64,000 nt of DNA from Synaphobranchus kaupii (taxonomy: Eukaryota; Chordata; Actinopteri; Anguilliformes; Synaphobranchidae): positions 23,102,305 through 23,166,304 of the forward strand of contig CM056391.1 in NCBI GenBank assembly GCA_029718625.1, written 5' to 3'. Positions 53,119 to 64,000 of the stretch are shown here, piece after piece. Made by a program: the position numbers and the translations under genes. The stretch's first letter is position 1. The number at the start of each line of letters is the position of its first letter. The notes below the pieces were generated by a model. The model worked only from the letters and a program-made list of their open reading frames with translations. It ran no database searches and was not told the DNA's origin.

Positions 53119-56100
53119 TGTCATTATGCCATACAGTTGGGAATGGTCTAAAATTGGATCACAAAAGATCTAAAATTGCACAAGATACAATACATTATAC
53201 CATACTGTTAAAACACAGAGATAAATGTACTATTCTAAAGGCTATATAAATACTAATTAGGGTTGCTCTCTTAAAGAAAAAAAGGAGGCAATACCTTACA
53301 GCTGTGATTTAGCATGCATATCATGTGTTTATGGAAAATATAATGTCAGTATGTTTTGGGAAATTGAACACTTACTCAGAAACCTATTTTTTCAAATTAT
53401 ACATTTGCTCATAAACCTACAGTAACATTATATACACAATGACACATACCGTATCTTTTGTGAACACCTGATAGGCTAGTGTAAATTCAAACAGTGCAAA
53501 ACCGGGTGGGGGTAAATACAGTAAGGACACACCCTTATTAAGTAAAACATTAGTACATTGGCATTTATAATCTTCAATCAGCATAACCAAGATCCTACTA
53601 GTCAAAGCACAAAAAATAATGACAATAATTCCAATTGACAATTTTGTGCAATCATCCCTAAAGCATCACAATTAAAGTATCAGATTTACAGCTCTCAATG
53701 TTCAACAGCAAATCCAAGAAGCCTCCAGTTGTGTTGGCAGGGTGCCTCTGCAATAAAAGTATTTGTCAATCACGCTGATGGGGGATGTCACATCAATGGC
53801 ATTTTCACACTGCCCCCCCGAGGGAGGGAGGTGCAAGGCCTAGGCCGGGAGGAGGTGGGGGTGTGGGGACGTAGTCTGACACGCTCACAGTTAAATTATG
53901 GACACGTAAACAAAACTCCGAATGCAACAATGATTTGTTGAGCATTTGTGGCTATTTCCCAGGAGGTCCGTTTCAAATCGCACATTCAATTTACTCAATT
54001 TACAAAAACTCTGTAGACACGGATGAATGAACTGAAATGCTGATGAAAGGCCTTGCCATCCAAACAGATTCTGCACATAGCCCCAGCCGTCATTCAAACA
54101 GTACAAATTGAAAGGCCAGAGTGTGCTGCTGAATATAATGGGCAAAGGTGGTACAGCAGAAGCGCGTCAATAAATCTAGACAATAAGTATATTTTGCTTT
54201 CCCAACTAAAAACACAGCAATCAGCATGTGAATACCCTCTCTATTTGTATGATTATATATCATAATTTTGTTTTATAGCATATTTTTAGTATCCATAAAT
54301 ATAAATCATGTATATGGGTCTCATCTTTAATACTGTATGTTCTTAATGCCTGAATATACTGGGCATAATATAAAATGTAGGACTACGAGTCTTTGATATA
54401 TGTAGTAGCCTATCTTGTATATCATGCAATGCTAGCAAAATGACACATGTATAAACAGTATATACAGCATATAATACATAATACATCTACAATAGAATAT
54501 ATACACTATATAATCATGTATATGCTGTGTACTTCGACATATATTCAAAAGTATATTTGCTTTTATATGTATACACCTGTGTGTATAAGCTCTGGCCTCA
54601 AAGGTACGCTGGAGGAAGGCAGCCATGGAAGAAGCTGTACTCTTCAGCTTGGCCTTCTTTCGGCCACATTTCATAACTGTTCTGTCCTCTGGAGCGCACG
54701 CCAAAAAGGCATTGTTCACCCCAAAAGTTATTACAATAGAAATAAGTAAGCCATAAAAAATAATTCACTAACACAGTAGCTCCGGCTTTTGAATAACCAT
54801 GTTTATGTAAATTTGGTATTTACAGAGCAGATCTCATCCATCATCCAATGACAGAAGTGCTTGATCTTGATTAAACTACCGACAAGAAAAGAGGGCGATT
54901 GTCTTTATAGGTGAAATGTGGTTCATGCATTCAGCATAGTTCCTGATGTCTCGAGGACTCAGAGAGTGACCTCTCTTGCACTGAAGCATTAGAATGCGTG
55001 TTGCACTGCCAAAATAACAACAAAGAAGAATTATTTAATTTTTTCTGGGAAACTTTTTCAACAAAATGACCTGGAAAAGTATGCCAATATCTTTTAGGTC
55101 ACATAGAAAAGGATTTGATGCAGTGAAACAAAGAGCCATTTCAACGGTGAGCATTCCTTCCTGCGCCCTTCTGAAACTATGCCCCCGTTGATAACGACCA
55201 AAGGCAATTTGTGTGGAGTCACTGAATCCTAACAACAAGGCAGAGCAGCGAAAATGCAACAGGATTTGTCATGTTTCATAACATTAAGCCTACCTCGAGA
55301 TCACATGTTGGGTCAGCTTAAGATGCAATTTCACTAGAGCATTAAGTGAGCGTACAAAACAAGAGCTCATGAAGGGGCCAAAGCTACTCAGTTTGTGCAG
55401 CGCCAAAACTGCCTCATATTTCTAACTGAAAAGACCCAGAAATCTTTGTTTCATTTATGAGCAGAGAAAAAAATGGCTGGTTGCAATAAGTTGTCTTGTT
55501 ATTGTACAAGCCTACTTGAGTTCTTATAACTGATAGAGCCACATCGATAATAACTGATAGAGCCACTTCATATTTAAAATATATGTTAATATCTCAATGA
55601 TGATATGTTAACCAGTACCGACAGGTCTGCAATTTTTAATGTGCTAACTGCAACAAAGGTACGATAACAGTCTATTTATCATGCTTTCAAACACGGCTGA
55701 AGCAATGGGAGGTTGTGAGCCCAATTGAATGTTTTTTTTTTCCTCATACTAATAAAAAGTGACTGGTTGCTTATAACTGCAAATCTGATTGGTCTGTCAG
55801 GCTGCAGAGGGCTGCTGCAGTTCAGCAGCTGGGCTCACAGCCCAGATACGGCACATTCAATTTCAGAGCAGGAGCACTGCTGCCACACTCCTCAGAAAGG
55901 CAGTTAGCTCGAATTGCACCAGTAAATATCCTGCTGTGCGATAAATGTGACAAAAATACAAAAGAGAAATAGATAACATCCGCTGTCTTCTCTCTCTCTC
56001 TCGTCTGTAAGGAAATGTTCAGAGCGAAGAGTAAGCTCATTTCAATGGGCTGGTCCTAAACTCAGTAAAACCACGGAAGGCCCTTTGCGACACAGCTGCA

Positions 56101-56399
56101 GTAACTGGCAGCTACATTTAGCTGTGCGACGAGGGTTTACACATATTTTAGCCTATCAGCAGAAAGGAACCTCTGACAGACAACCAAGTCTATTTCTTGA
56201 GCCTCCTCTGTTGCCTATCACCCTATTAAGTCCAGAATAGTCGCTTCTATCCCATAAAGCGTGATTCAATTCTAGATAGCATGAAGACATCAGTCACCCG
56301 CAGCCACACGTGGTTGGACAGACCAGACAGCTAGCGGCCCTACGTACTGCCATTTCACGACCACTATAATCCCAGTTATAATGAATCCATGGTGAAATG
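53119..56399 (-). other. frmd5 intron 1, nothing recognised
   Basis: Very AT-rich, including TATA-rich sequence at about 54440-54560. No exon or repeat boundary recognised. Confidence 0.5.
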
Positions 56400-56439
56400 C
56401 AGCATTAAACCAAGGGGCCAAGACTGGGCTTTCGTTCTG

Positions 56440-56925
56440 AAGCTCACTTCCTGGTGCTGTTGCTCACTAGCGCCACTGCGATTGGCTCCAGTATAGGTCT
56501 TTCTCCATGTAAGTCAATGGCAGCAATGTGGTCAAAATACTCAGTCAATAAAAAAATTTTTACACAAAAAAATGTAATTGCAATAGGTGCCTTTCCTTCA
56601 TCTAATGCCTGTGCATATGCTGATCTTTTAAAATATTGTGTCGTTTGGACAGGGTATTAACATTTGTTCAGGACCAATCAGAGGGACAGGTTGAGTCCTG
56701 GGATCACTGGCATAGATAGGTTCTATATGGTTCTCACTGCCAGGACCAATCAGAGGGACAGGTTGAGTCCTCTTCGGCTCCACGGAGCAGGCGTAGTTTG
56801 TACAAACGGGCGGCGAAAAAGACTTCCGAGCTTCAATTCAGTTTTTACGAGGCCGTGGCAAGGCAATGGGTGACGTCACAGTGGCTTTGTCCATATTTTT
56901 ATACAGTCTATGCATTAAACGTGCG
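56440..56925. mobile_element. Probable interspersed-repeat remnant with an internal direct repeat
   Basis: Contains gtaagtcaatggcagcaatg, aatgggtgacgtcacagtgg and atacagtctatgcatt, phrases I associate with widespread teleost DNA-transposon remnants. A 30-bp segment (aggaccaatcagagggacag and the next 10 bases) occurs twice, 70 bases apart, at about 56672 and 56742. Boundaries unresolved. Confidence 0.5.
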
Positions 56926-59595
56926 TCAGCTGAGATCGACGTACAGATCGAAACTGACAAGCTACACCCCGCTCGTCAGAGCAGCCCGTCAAATATGCAC
57001 TTGGGATTGTCTCTGATTATGCGAGTCCTCGCAGAGCGGCAGACTTATCTGACCCAAAATCCTAAATCACATTCACTGCTGCCGTCCGTGTAATGACTCT
57101 TCCAGCATCAGAGAGCTCTGGATGTTTATTAATTTGGATTAGAATGAACATCAGGCGCTGTCCTTTCTCCTACGCGCTTAGCAGGGGTGGGGGTGCGGTG
57201 GGGGAGGGCGCTTACATGCAGTATCAAAATCTCTGGAAGTCTCACAAGATCTTCACCCATCAGTCAAGGTCTTTGGTAGATTAAATATGGAAAGAACTGA
57301 CTACTTAAGCACAGGGGCATAGAGGTTGTGTGCTTAAAAAGTGTGGCAGTCATAAGCCTCATTTTCAAACGCTCAAGGGTTCCTTTAAATCAAAAACAAA
57401 ACAAAAACAATCAGCTGGCTGCATTAAAACCCGTTAGCAGATCTGCAGTGGCATCAGTAATAATGGATACCCTTGCTACTGCATAATACAATTCAAATAC
57501 AGCAATTAAAACAACAAACCCAGAACAAGTCTAGTTAGGTAAACAAATATAAGCGGCTTTCTTTTGTAGCCGGCAGCAACTTTAATTACTGAAAAAGTGA
57601 GAAGAAAAGAGCACACTTTAAGCGGGAGATGCACGCTAGCGGTGCGATGCCTCACTGAGTTCACCATTTCGTTTGCACCTCAGTTTTTAGTTTGACATAA
57701 AAGCGATACTTTTATTATTAAGCCCATTTTTAATGAAAAGGCATCGCTTGCCTGCTTCTAGTACCAAGGCATACATCTCTAATCAAGCCTAGAAAATTAA
57801 AATAGAATTAATGCTGCGATCAGCACTGTACAGCAATGCTATTTCGGTAGTTATATTTTCATACTGTACGTTTATTGATATTGTATAATTACTATATTAG
57901 CATTGCTTTTCTTTTGGTCCTTTTGGTTACTGTGGGCCAGGTTCCTCTTGAAAAAGAGACAATAAACCTAAATGAGACTACCTGCTAAAATAAATGATAA
58001 ATACATACATTTAACTGTATGGATGCATGTGTCCTGATTAATTGTTCAGAAGAGTACGGTTTGCGGGCCTACAAAGTGCAAATACAGCTGACTCAATGTG
58101 TACAAGCTGAGCACAACAGACTTTCTGATGTGTCATTATGATACCAAGGTACCCCATTGGGTGCGCGTAGGGTTGACAGTTGAAGTCTCCTAAAAGAACC
58201 ACTCATAGCAGGACAAGGAGAGCAACAGTGAGGACATATGTAGTGGAGAAATGGTTAGATACAAATCTAGATACAAACCGCAGCTCACCCCTGTGCTTCT
58301 GCAGATTGGGTTTGCAACCAGACGCACACAGCAGCTTTGTTACTGACCATTAAAGCCAGCGAAAAGCCTCCATTATCTCAGTTTGCTCATGATGGTACTA
58401 GCAAGATGTAGTGTAAATGTTTTTGCATTTTCTTTTTTTCCCTGGTATAAATGGGACGAGACATAAAAAGCCACTGAAACTTATCGCGTGAGGATCCAAC
58501 AAAATTAAACAGGAAAAAAATAACAAGAGCTGCAAAAAAGCAATTTACTGTGGCAATTAGAATGAAAACAAACACAAGTGCAAAGCATCCATGCTTGCTG
58601 AGGTATGTAATGAGCTTGGATCTAACAGCCAAAAACTGACTTGAATTTCCCCAAGAGATGTCTCTCAGCACTGGAAAAATCCTCTGAAGGCAGGAGCTCA
58701 TACATCGCTTCACAGCTTGCTTCCTCAGTTGTGCAGATGATCGGAGGCGCACTAGTGGAAGGACTGGTGACTCACGAGAGTGGTTACCCACAGCTTTGTG
58801 ACTGACACATCTCCATAGCGTTGTGTGCTGTGCACCCTTCACTACGCACGCCACACCAAGATGGTTGTAATAACCAAAACTTGAGACGACTTCAGAGGTA
58901 AAGGTTCAGAACAATGAATTTCCATCTCTAGAACTGAAATCCAATGTACATGAAGGGCCTTTTCTGATTATTTTTAGGCTAAACTTCCAAGGCTTGGATA
59001 TCGAGTCGTGAGAGCAAATATATTCATATTTAATAGCGTAACAATTAAGCTTGTGTATTTTCAGTTAATAACCACTGAAGTGGAGTGATGCACCTGCATT
59101 TTCAAACCTGGAGCTAAAGTTAGTTGTAGTATTATACTGCCTAAAATCTTATAGGCTCACTGTACTGATTATAAAACAACAATAATAACATATGTAAAAC
59201 TGCTATGGCCCAACTGACAGATTTAGAGAACACACTGCTCCTTCCTGTTCCAGAGGTAACTTACTCCAACCTATCTGAAATATAATGAACTACCGCTTCA
59301 CAATAATTAAGGGGAAGTACTTTCATGTAAATGAAGAGATAGTCTGCTACCCTTTTCCACATTTTCCCTGGGCCAATGCCCCTTGCCAGTGCAAACCGTT
59401 CCAGAGTACAACTCAGCAACTTGCTGCTTGCCTCTGTCTGGTCCCGAGGGCCAAAGTTGCAACTGTAAGCCGAGATTCGACACTGCTGAATGTGTTTTTT
59501 CCCCCCTCATTTAAAGAAGATGAGGCCAGAGGTAGAGGAACAGTGCGAGGACACTGTGGCAGTCCAGGCTTGTTACTGAACACTGACCATTGGCT
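56926..59595 (-). other. frmd5 intron 1, nothing recognised
   Basis: The minus-strand 155-codon frame at 58387-58854 has one hydrophobic stretch but no codon bias, no splice partners and no recognised domain, so it is not called. Confidence 0.5.
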
Positions 59596-59700
59596 TGCTC
59601 TTGTGGGGGTTTAGGCTGGGTTTTTCTGCGAAGCGCATTGTGACAACTAGTTGTGAAATGCGCCATATAAATAAATATTGATTCGATTTGACCGTGAGAA
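59596..59700 (+). mobile_element. 3' tail of a retroposed (SINE/LINE-type) element
   Basis: Reads gcgaagcgcattgtgacaac, then tagttgtgaaatgcgccata and taaataaatattgattcgat. Teleost short retroposons often end in this way, with a cell of small repeats (attgatt). The upstream extent is unclear. Confidence 0.5.
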
Positions 59701-62700
59701 TGGGGCACCCTGTGCCTGCTGTACAGGTCTAGGAGTGACCTCAGCCCCAGCCGTTCTGCACCTGTGGTGAGAATCACCTGGGCACCCCTCTTTCAGCTCT
59801 GTAGCTACACAGGGTGCTCCGCCAAGCCTGACTGCTCGAGCCGTACTGAGAGACACGCCAGTGTAACAGAGATGGGGATGGAATCGGCGAGATGAAAACC
59901 CGATCCACAACAGGATTTATACAGAGGGCATGTTGTACTAATCTTCTGGTACAAATGGTACACAGGCAGACTGCGATGCCGTCAATGGCTCACCTTCTGA
60001 ATGACCATGCCCGTAGGGAAAGCAGATTGCTGCAGGATAAATTATGTTTAATTGGTTTTTACACTTAATTAAATGGAGGTATAAGACCTATCTGATAGTG
60101 GACCTGTTGACACAATTGAAACCATCTGAAAATAGAAACAAGGAAAAAGGGCATTAAAAATAGAAGTTTCCAATGCACTTCTGAAAATGGATTCTAACAG
60201 ACTTTCATTTTCTTTCTGGGACAAATGAAAGTTTGTCCTCTCCAGAGGACGGCAGTGACAAGCCTCCCTCATGCTCCTGGGATAAAATTTACTGCCCTCA
60301 AATGATATTTCTTTTCCCGGCAGGGATATAAGCCGTACCAAATCTGAGGATTATCCTGATAAATAAAACCATTCTGAGCCCTGACCCTTGAAGTTAGTGT
60401 CAAACCCACATGGGAAGGCCATGCCGGTAAACAAAGGAGACATGATTTAACTGCTGAGACTGAAAAGCTTCCAGCGACTGACTGCTCCGCTATTTCCACT
60501 GTGTGCACAAAAATTAAGATGCAAAGAACTGGAACTTCAGCTGGCACCAAGCCTGCTTGTAGCAACACAATGTCTCTGTATACAATATTCACACACAATT
60601 GCTCTGTCTGTGTAGGCCACAAACATACACCTACACTCGCATTCACACACTATCTCACTATCTCTGGCTCTCGCTCTCTCTCACGCACGCGCACACACAC
60701 ACACACACACACAGACACACATTGGGGCAGTATTAAAGCAAGGTAAAGTGTGTGCGTGCGTGCGTACGTGCGTGAGTGCGTGCATCTTTGAATTTGAAGT
60801 CAGTAGATTATAGTTTAATCATCATAGGGCAGAATGTAAGAAAGTTTACTGGATACATGAAAATCTTTCAAATGTTAAGCTTGTAGTGTATACAAGATTC
60901 CAATCCAGGCAGTCTAACTCATTCGATTTCAGCTACCACAATCTATTTACACTATTACCTTATTTTTACATATTTACATTATAAGATGGCAATGCAATTA
61001 AGGGCATTTTGGAAAAAGTTGAAAAATATTTTTTGTGGGGGTCAAAGGGAGAACACCGCCAAACGTCTGTGAGGGGGGGGTTCAAAATTTTTGATGCCCA
61101 TTTCTGGATAATTTGTGTCTAATTTCATATTTATACCGTGTTCCACAGCGGACAGAACCCTAAAAGAGAAAAGTAAATAAAATAAAAGTGAAGGTCAACA
61201 TAAAACATTTAAATGTTGAGCTGGAATTACTGTGACTGAATCTTATGCTTACAGTGGAAGAGAGGGCATTCCAGCGGGAATCCTGGCACATTCCAGCCGG
61301 CGATGTCATTGTGGGAGGGAATGCAGGGTGCTGCTTTCATAACGTGCGCGCAAATGAACATCGCTTTGCTCAACTCTCACTGCGAATGGCCTTTAGCATA
61401 TGACAAATATGTCAACGGCATGCCAGTCAGACATCCCTCCACCCCCAACCGCCAATTTTTAAGCAGATAAGAGAGTGACTATGACATAGGCGGAGCTTGG
61501 AGCGCTGACAGGGCAGGAACTGGAGCACCAGCGAGCCGGGAGCCTGCCGAGGCCGCAGTCTTCAAACGAATCAGCGAGCTGAGGATTCATTCAAACGTGC
61601 CCTGCCGTCGGACCCCAGGACATCTACATCTCGCTTCATTTCAAATTCTTCACTGGCGTGACACATTAAAAACACTGCTAAGGCATAAAAACAACATGGA
61701 AAACAACAAGCAATAGAAAAAAATACAAGGCAAGAAACCAATTCTTGTGATATGACAATGATAACCACACTTAGTATTTAGTATTAAGGTGTACACTGAA
61801 AAATTAACCACCTTAACTGAGTCAAGGTAACTGTAAATGGAGATTATGCAGGACAGTAACAATAATTATGATAATGAAAATTAACTATGAACCCAGTGGC
61901 CCAATCACAGCGTGGCCTTTTACACTAGCCTATTCTCTTCCTGTGAACATGCCTTTCTCTGGTCTCCTCCAGTGGCAATCCCGGGAAAGTTCCGGTGGTC
62001 TCTTCCTCATGTGACCACGCAACAGAGGGGGATGGAGGGAATCACAGAGCAGCTTCTCTAAGGAATCTGCACTGTCTTTGCCCTCCCCTGCACACGCGGT
62101 GCTTATAAAACACATGTGATGCATGTCCATGAGTTGCCTACGGCAATAGAGGCTCAGAGACACCTGCAACAGCATCCCACACAGTTTACATAACGCTGCT
62201 ACACTGGAGCCTACTGTTTCCAGCACTAAACCTTTCTTTAGATGATAAATAAGAAAAATAAATATCTATGTCTTCTCAAAAAAATGTGGAACAGAGACAA
62301 AATTTGTGTTCATGACCTCTGGGTTTATGCATTGTTATAATGTATTAATATACATTAGATTTAATTGAATAATTCACTTTTTTATTTCCAAGCAAGAAAC
62401 CTAAATTGCACACTTTTATGATAAAGACTGAAATTCTCACCCTCTCTTCATGTTGGAAAACACTAGCTTCTGCATAGAATTAAAAGGAAAACATATTAAG
62501 GAATAACTTAGTAAAACGAATAAGTGAATTTCAGTTACTGTCTACGCATAAGATTTTTACTTTCACATCAAACCTCCTCCCCCCAACACAGATAAACTTT
62601 GATACAACAGGAAAACACAAAACAAACTTTCAAACATTTCGATTAATTAAATGGGAAATGTTTAATGCGGATTAATTGTATATTGATGGAAGATATTACA

Positions 62701-63099
62701 CTTTAATTAGGGCCTGGCAAAATGCCAGGAAATGGACAACATACAGTGCCTCTGCTCTCCTATTGATCGGCACTTATATCTGCAGCGTTGCTCAAGCAGT
62801 CTTTGGCTCTGAGCCCTTTTCCCGGAGCGTCTCTGCTTCTGTGGGTCTCTTTAAGCCTCTGTGCTGCATCTTCCACCAGCGCCCCTTGTTTTAAACTGTG
62901 TCACGTGGTGTGTGTCCGCAAACTGCCTTGTGTTGCCAAGGCCTCCTCAAAATCTTTTTGCAGCACTCCAAAAAAATCTGTAATTACATTGCATTATCCT
63001 ACACTAAAAAAACGTGTTTTGCTAAATCCGACATATTCTGTAATCCAGTTATACATTTACTTCAGCAAATAAGGGATTATATTGTTAAGAAATTAGCAT
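59701..63099 (-). other. frmd5 intron 1, nothing recognised as a gene
   Basis: Holds a (CA)n/(TGCG)n stretch at about 60680-60785 and a mixed-composition block at 61230-61640 of possibly conserved non-coding sequence. No FRMD5 first exon was found here. Confidence 0.5.
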
Positions 63100-63265
63100 A
63101 TGCTACATTATTCTATAATATGTATTACATGTTTTTTACTGAAACAAAAGAGGTTGAACACCTTGTTCAAGGATTATGAGAGCAGTGCCACACACAAAAC
63201 TCGAGTACAAACTCGAGACCCACTGCATCCAGAGCCCATTGCTCTAATCACTGTGCTGTATTTCA
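63100..63265 (-). mobile_element. Highly diverged tRNA-SINE fragment
   Basis: Retains a caccttgttcaaggattatg phrase followed by a degraded B-box region and cattgctctaatcactgtgc, in the same order as the SINE copies above. Weak. Confidence 0.4.
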
Positions 63266-63639
63266 TTCAGAGCCTAATGTCCACTGGTGAAATGCCCTCC
63301 ATAGAGGGCTGTTCCAGGTCAGACTGATCCCAGCAACATAACAGGATTCTTTAGTCAAGTAAAGTGCACAGTGCAAGAAGGGGCTTGAGCCCCCTTGTGA
63401 GAAATGTCCCTTTTACATCTCTGTCCCAGAGATGAAGCTTATCAGGTCTTCCTGCATGAGATCTGGTTTTCCTTCCAATGCTCTGCTCTGGGTTAATGGT
63501 TTTCTCATAAACACCTCATCACACAAACACAGTTTTTTTTTATTTATTTTTTTATCGAAATAAATAAAAAACATCTAAAATGGGTGTCATTGTGTCACCT
63601 TTCAAATGGGATTGGTTTTATTGTCCTGTAAACTGTGCT

Positions 63640-63785
63640 CGGGGTGTTGCATTGTGGTTTAGAGGATAAGGAACAAGGTTTCAAACCACACAATTGTGGG
63701 TGAAATAACCAGGTGGGTTGGTTACCTAAGGTACTTACTCCACATGCCTCAATAAAAGAATGAAGCTGTAAAAATAGATGCTTGA
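63640..63785 (+). mobile_element. Diverged tRNA-SINE fragment, plus strand
   Basis: tRNA-like start (gtgttgcattgtggtttaga, ggataaggaac, then ggtttcaaaccac in the B-box position). The body follows, with ttacctaaggtacttactcc and gctgtaaaaatagatgc, matching the body of the SINE at 17160 in order. Opposite orientation to frmd5. Confidence 0.5.
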
Positions 63786-64000
63786 AATATGCTCAAAAAT
63801 AACGAGTACAGCAACAGGGGTACAGAATCCATGTGCATGTATTTGCCCATGTCTGTAGCATCACATCAGTATCAAGACATTAGCATTAGCACATTTGTAT
63901 CTAGACATTAGCATTAGTGCTCAGTGCTCTTGCCTCTACTTTCAAGAATAGCAAATGGACTTGAATGTGTTAATATGAAATATTAGCTATGCATGCGTAA

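Noticed and set aside
54590..54720. Minus-strand stretch NNAFLACAPEDRTVMKCGRK that looks exon-like
   Set aside because: No convincing acceptor or donor, and no family I recognise; cannot be supported.
58387..58854. 155-codon minus-strand frame with a hydrophobic segment
   Set aside because: No codon bias, AT-rich, no recognised domain, no evident splice partners; length is compatible with chance in 64 kb.

Overview
The window is a piece of a fish (almost certainly teleost) nuclear chromosome. The gene has small exons with GT..AG introns. The non-coding DNA carries tRNA-headed SINEs and TTAA- and hAT-type miniature transposons of the sort common in teleosts, plus long (CA)n, (TTA)n and poly-G tracts and several minisatellites. 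There is no operon, phage, CRISPR array or prokaryotic-style gene. The species cannot be told from the sequence alone.

One protein-coding gene can be supported. It is frmd5 (FERM domain-containing protein 5), on the minus strand. Thirteen coding exons, equivalent to exons 2-14 of the 14-exon human gene, run from 30529 down to the stop codon at 7799-7801. They join in one uninterrupted reading frame of 537 codons plus stop, with every splice phase matching. The missing first coding exon (about 34 residues in human FRMD5) is not visible and should lie beyond the right edge. Nearly everything from 30530 to 64000 is therefore the large first intron. The three FERM lobes and FERM-adjacent region are in exons 2-12, a linker in exon 13, and a long C-terminal exon holds the disordered region, one membrane span and the conserved tail.

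Inside the last intron, at 11074-11299, is a second ATG-bearing exon with a full Kozak context and a splice donor in the right phase to join exon 14. It lies in a GC-rich, CpG-rich patch. It predicts a short, FERM-less, membrane-anchored FRMD5 isoform from an internal promoter, and is the most interesting biological prediction here.

Layout from the left: 1-805 a broken Ty3/Gypsy-type retrotransposon (protease and start of reverse transcriptase, minus strand); 2.6-5.8 kb miniature inverted-repeat elements; 5.8-7.8 kb the 3' UTR or 3' flank; 7.8-30.5 kb the frmd5 exons, with introns carrying SINEs, hAT and TTAA elements, a 55-bp repeat and a 34-bp minisatellite; 30.5-64 kb intron 1, with a 30-bp minisatellite (about 49 copies), a 1.1-kb AG-rich trinucleotide array, a 615-bp foldback element, a 59-bp minisatellite (15 copies) and scattered older repeats. 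The longest open frames in the window (522, 460 and 392 codons) are products of tandem repeats, not genes. I found no convincing new biological system. The points worth a second look are the internal promoter exon and repeats placed very close to splice sites (exons 2, 4, 5 and 6).
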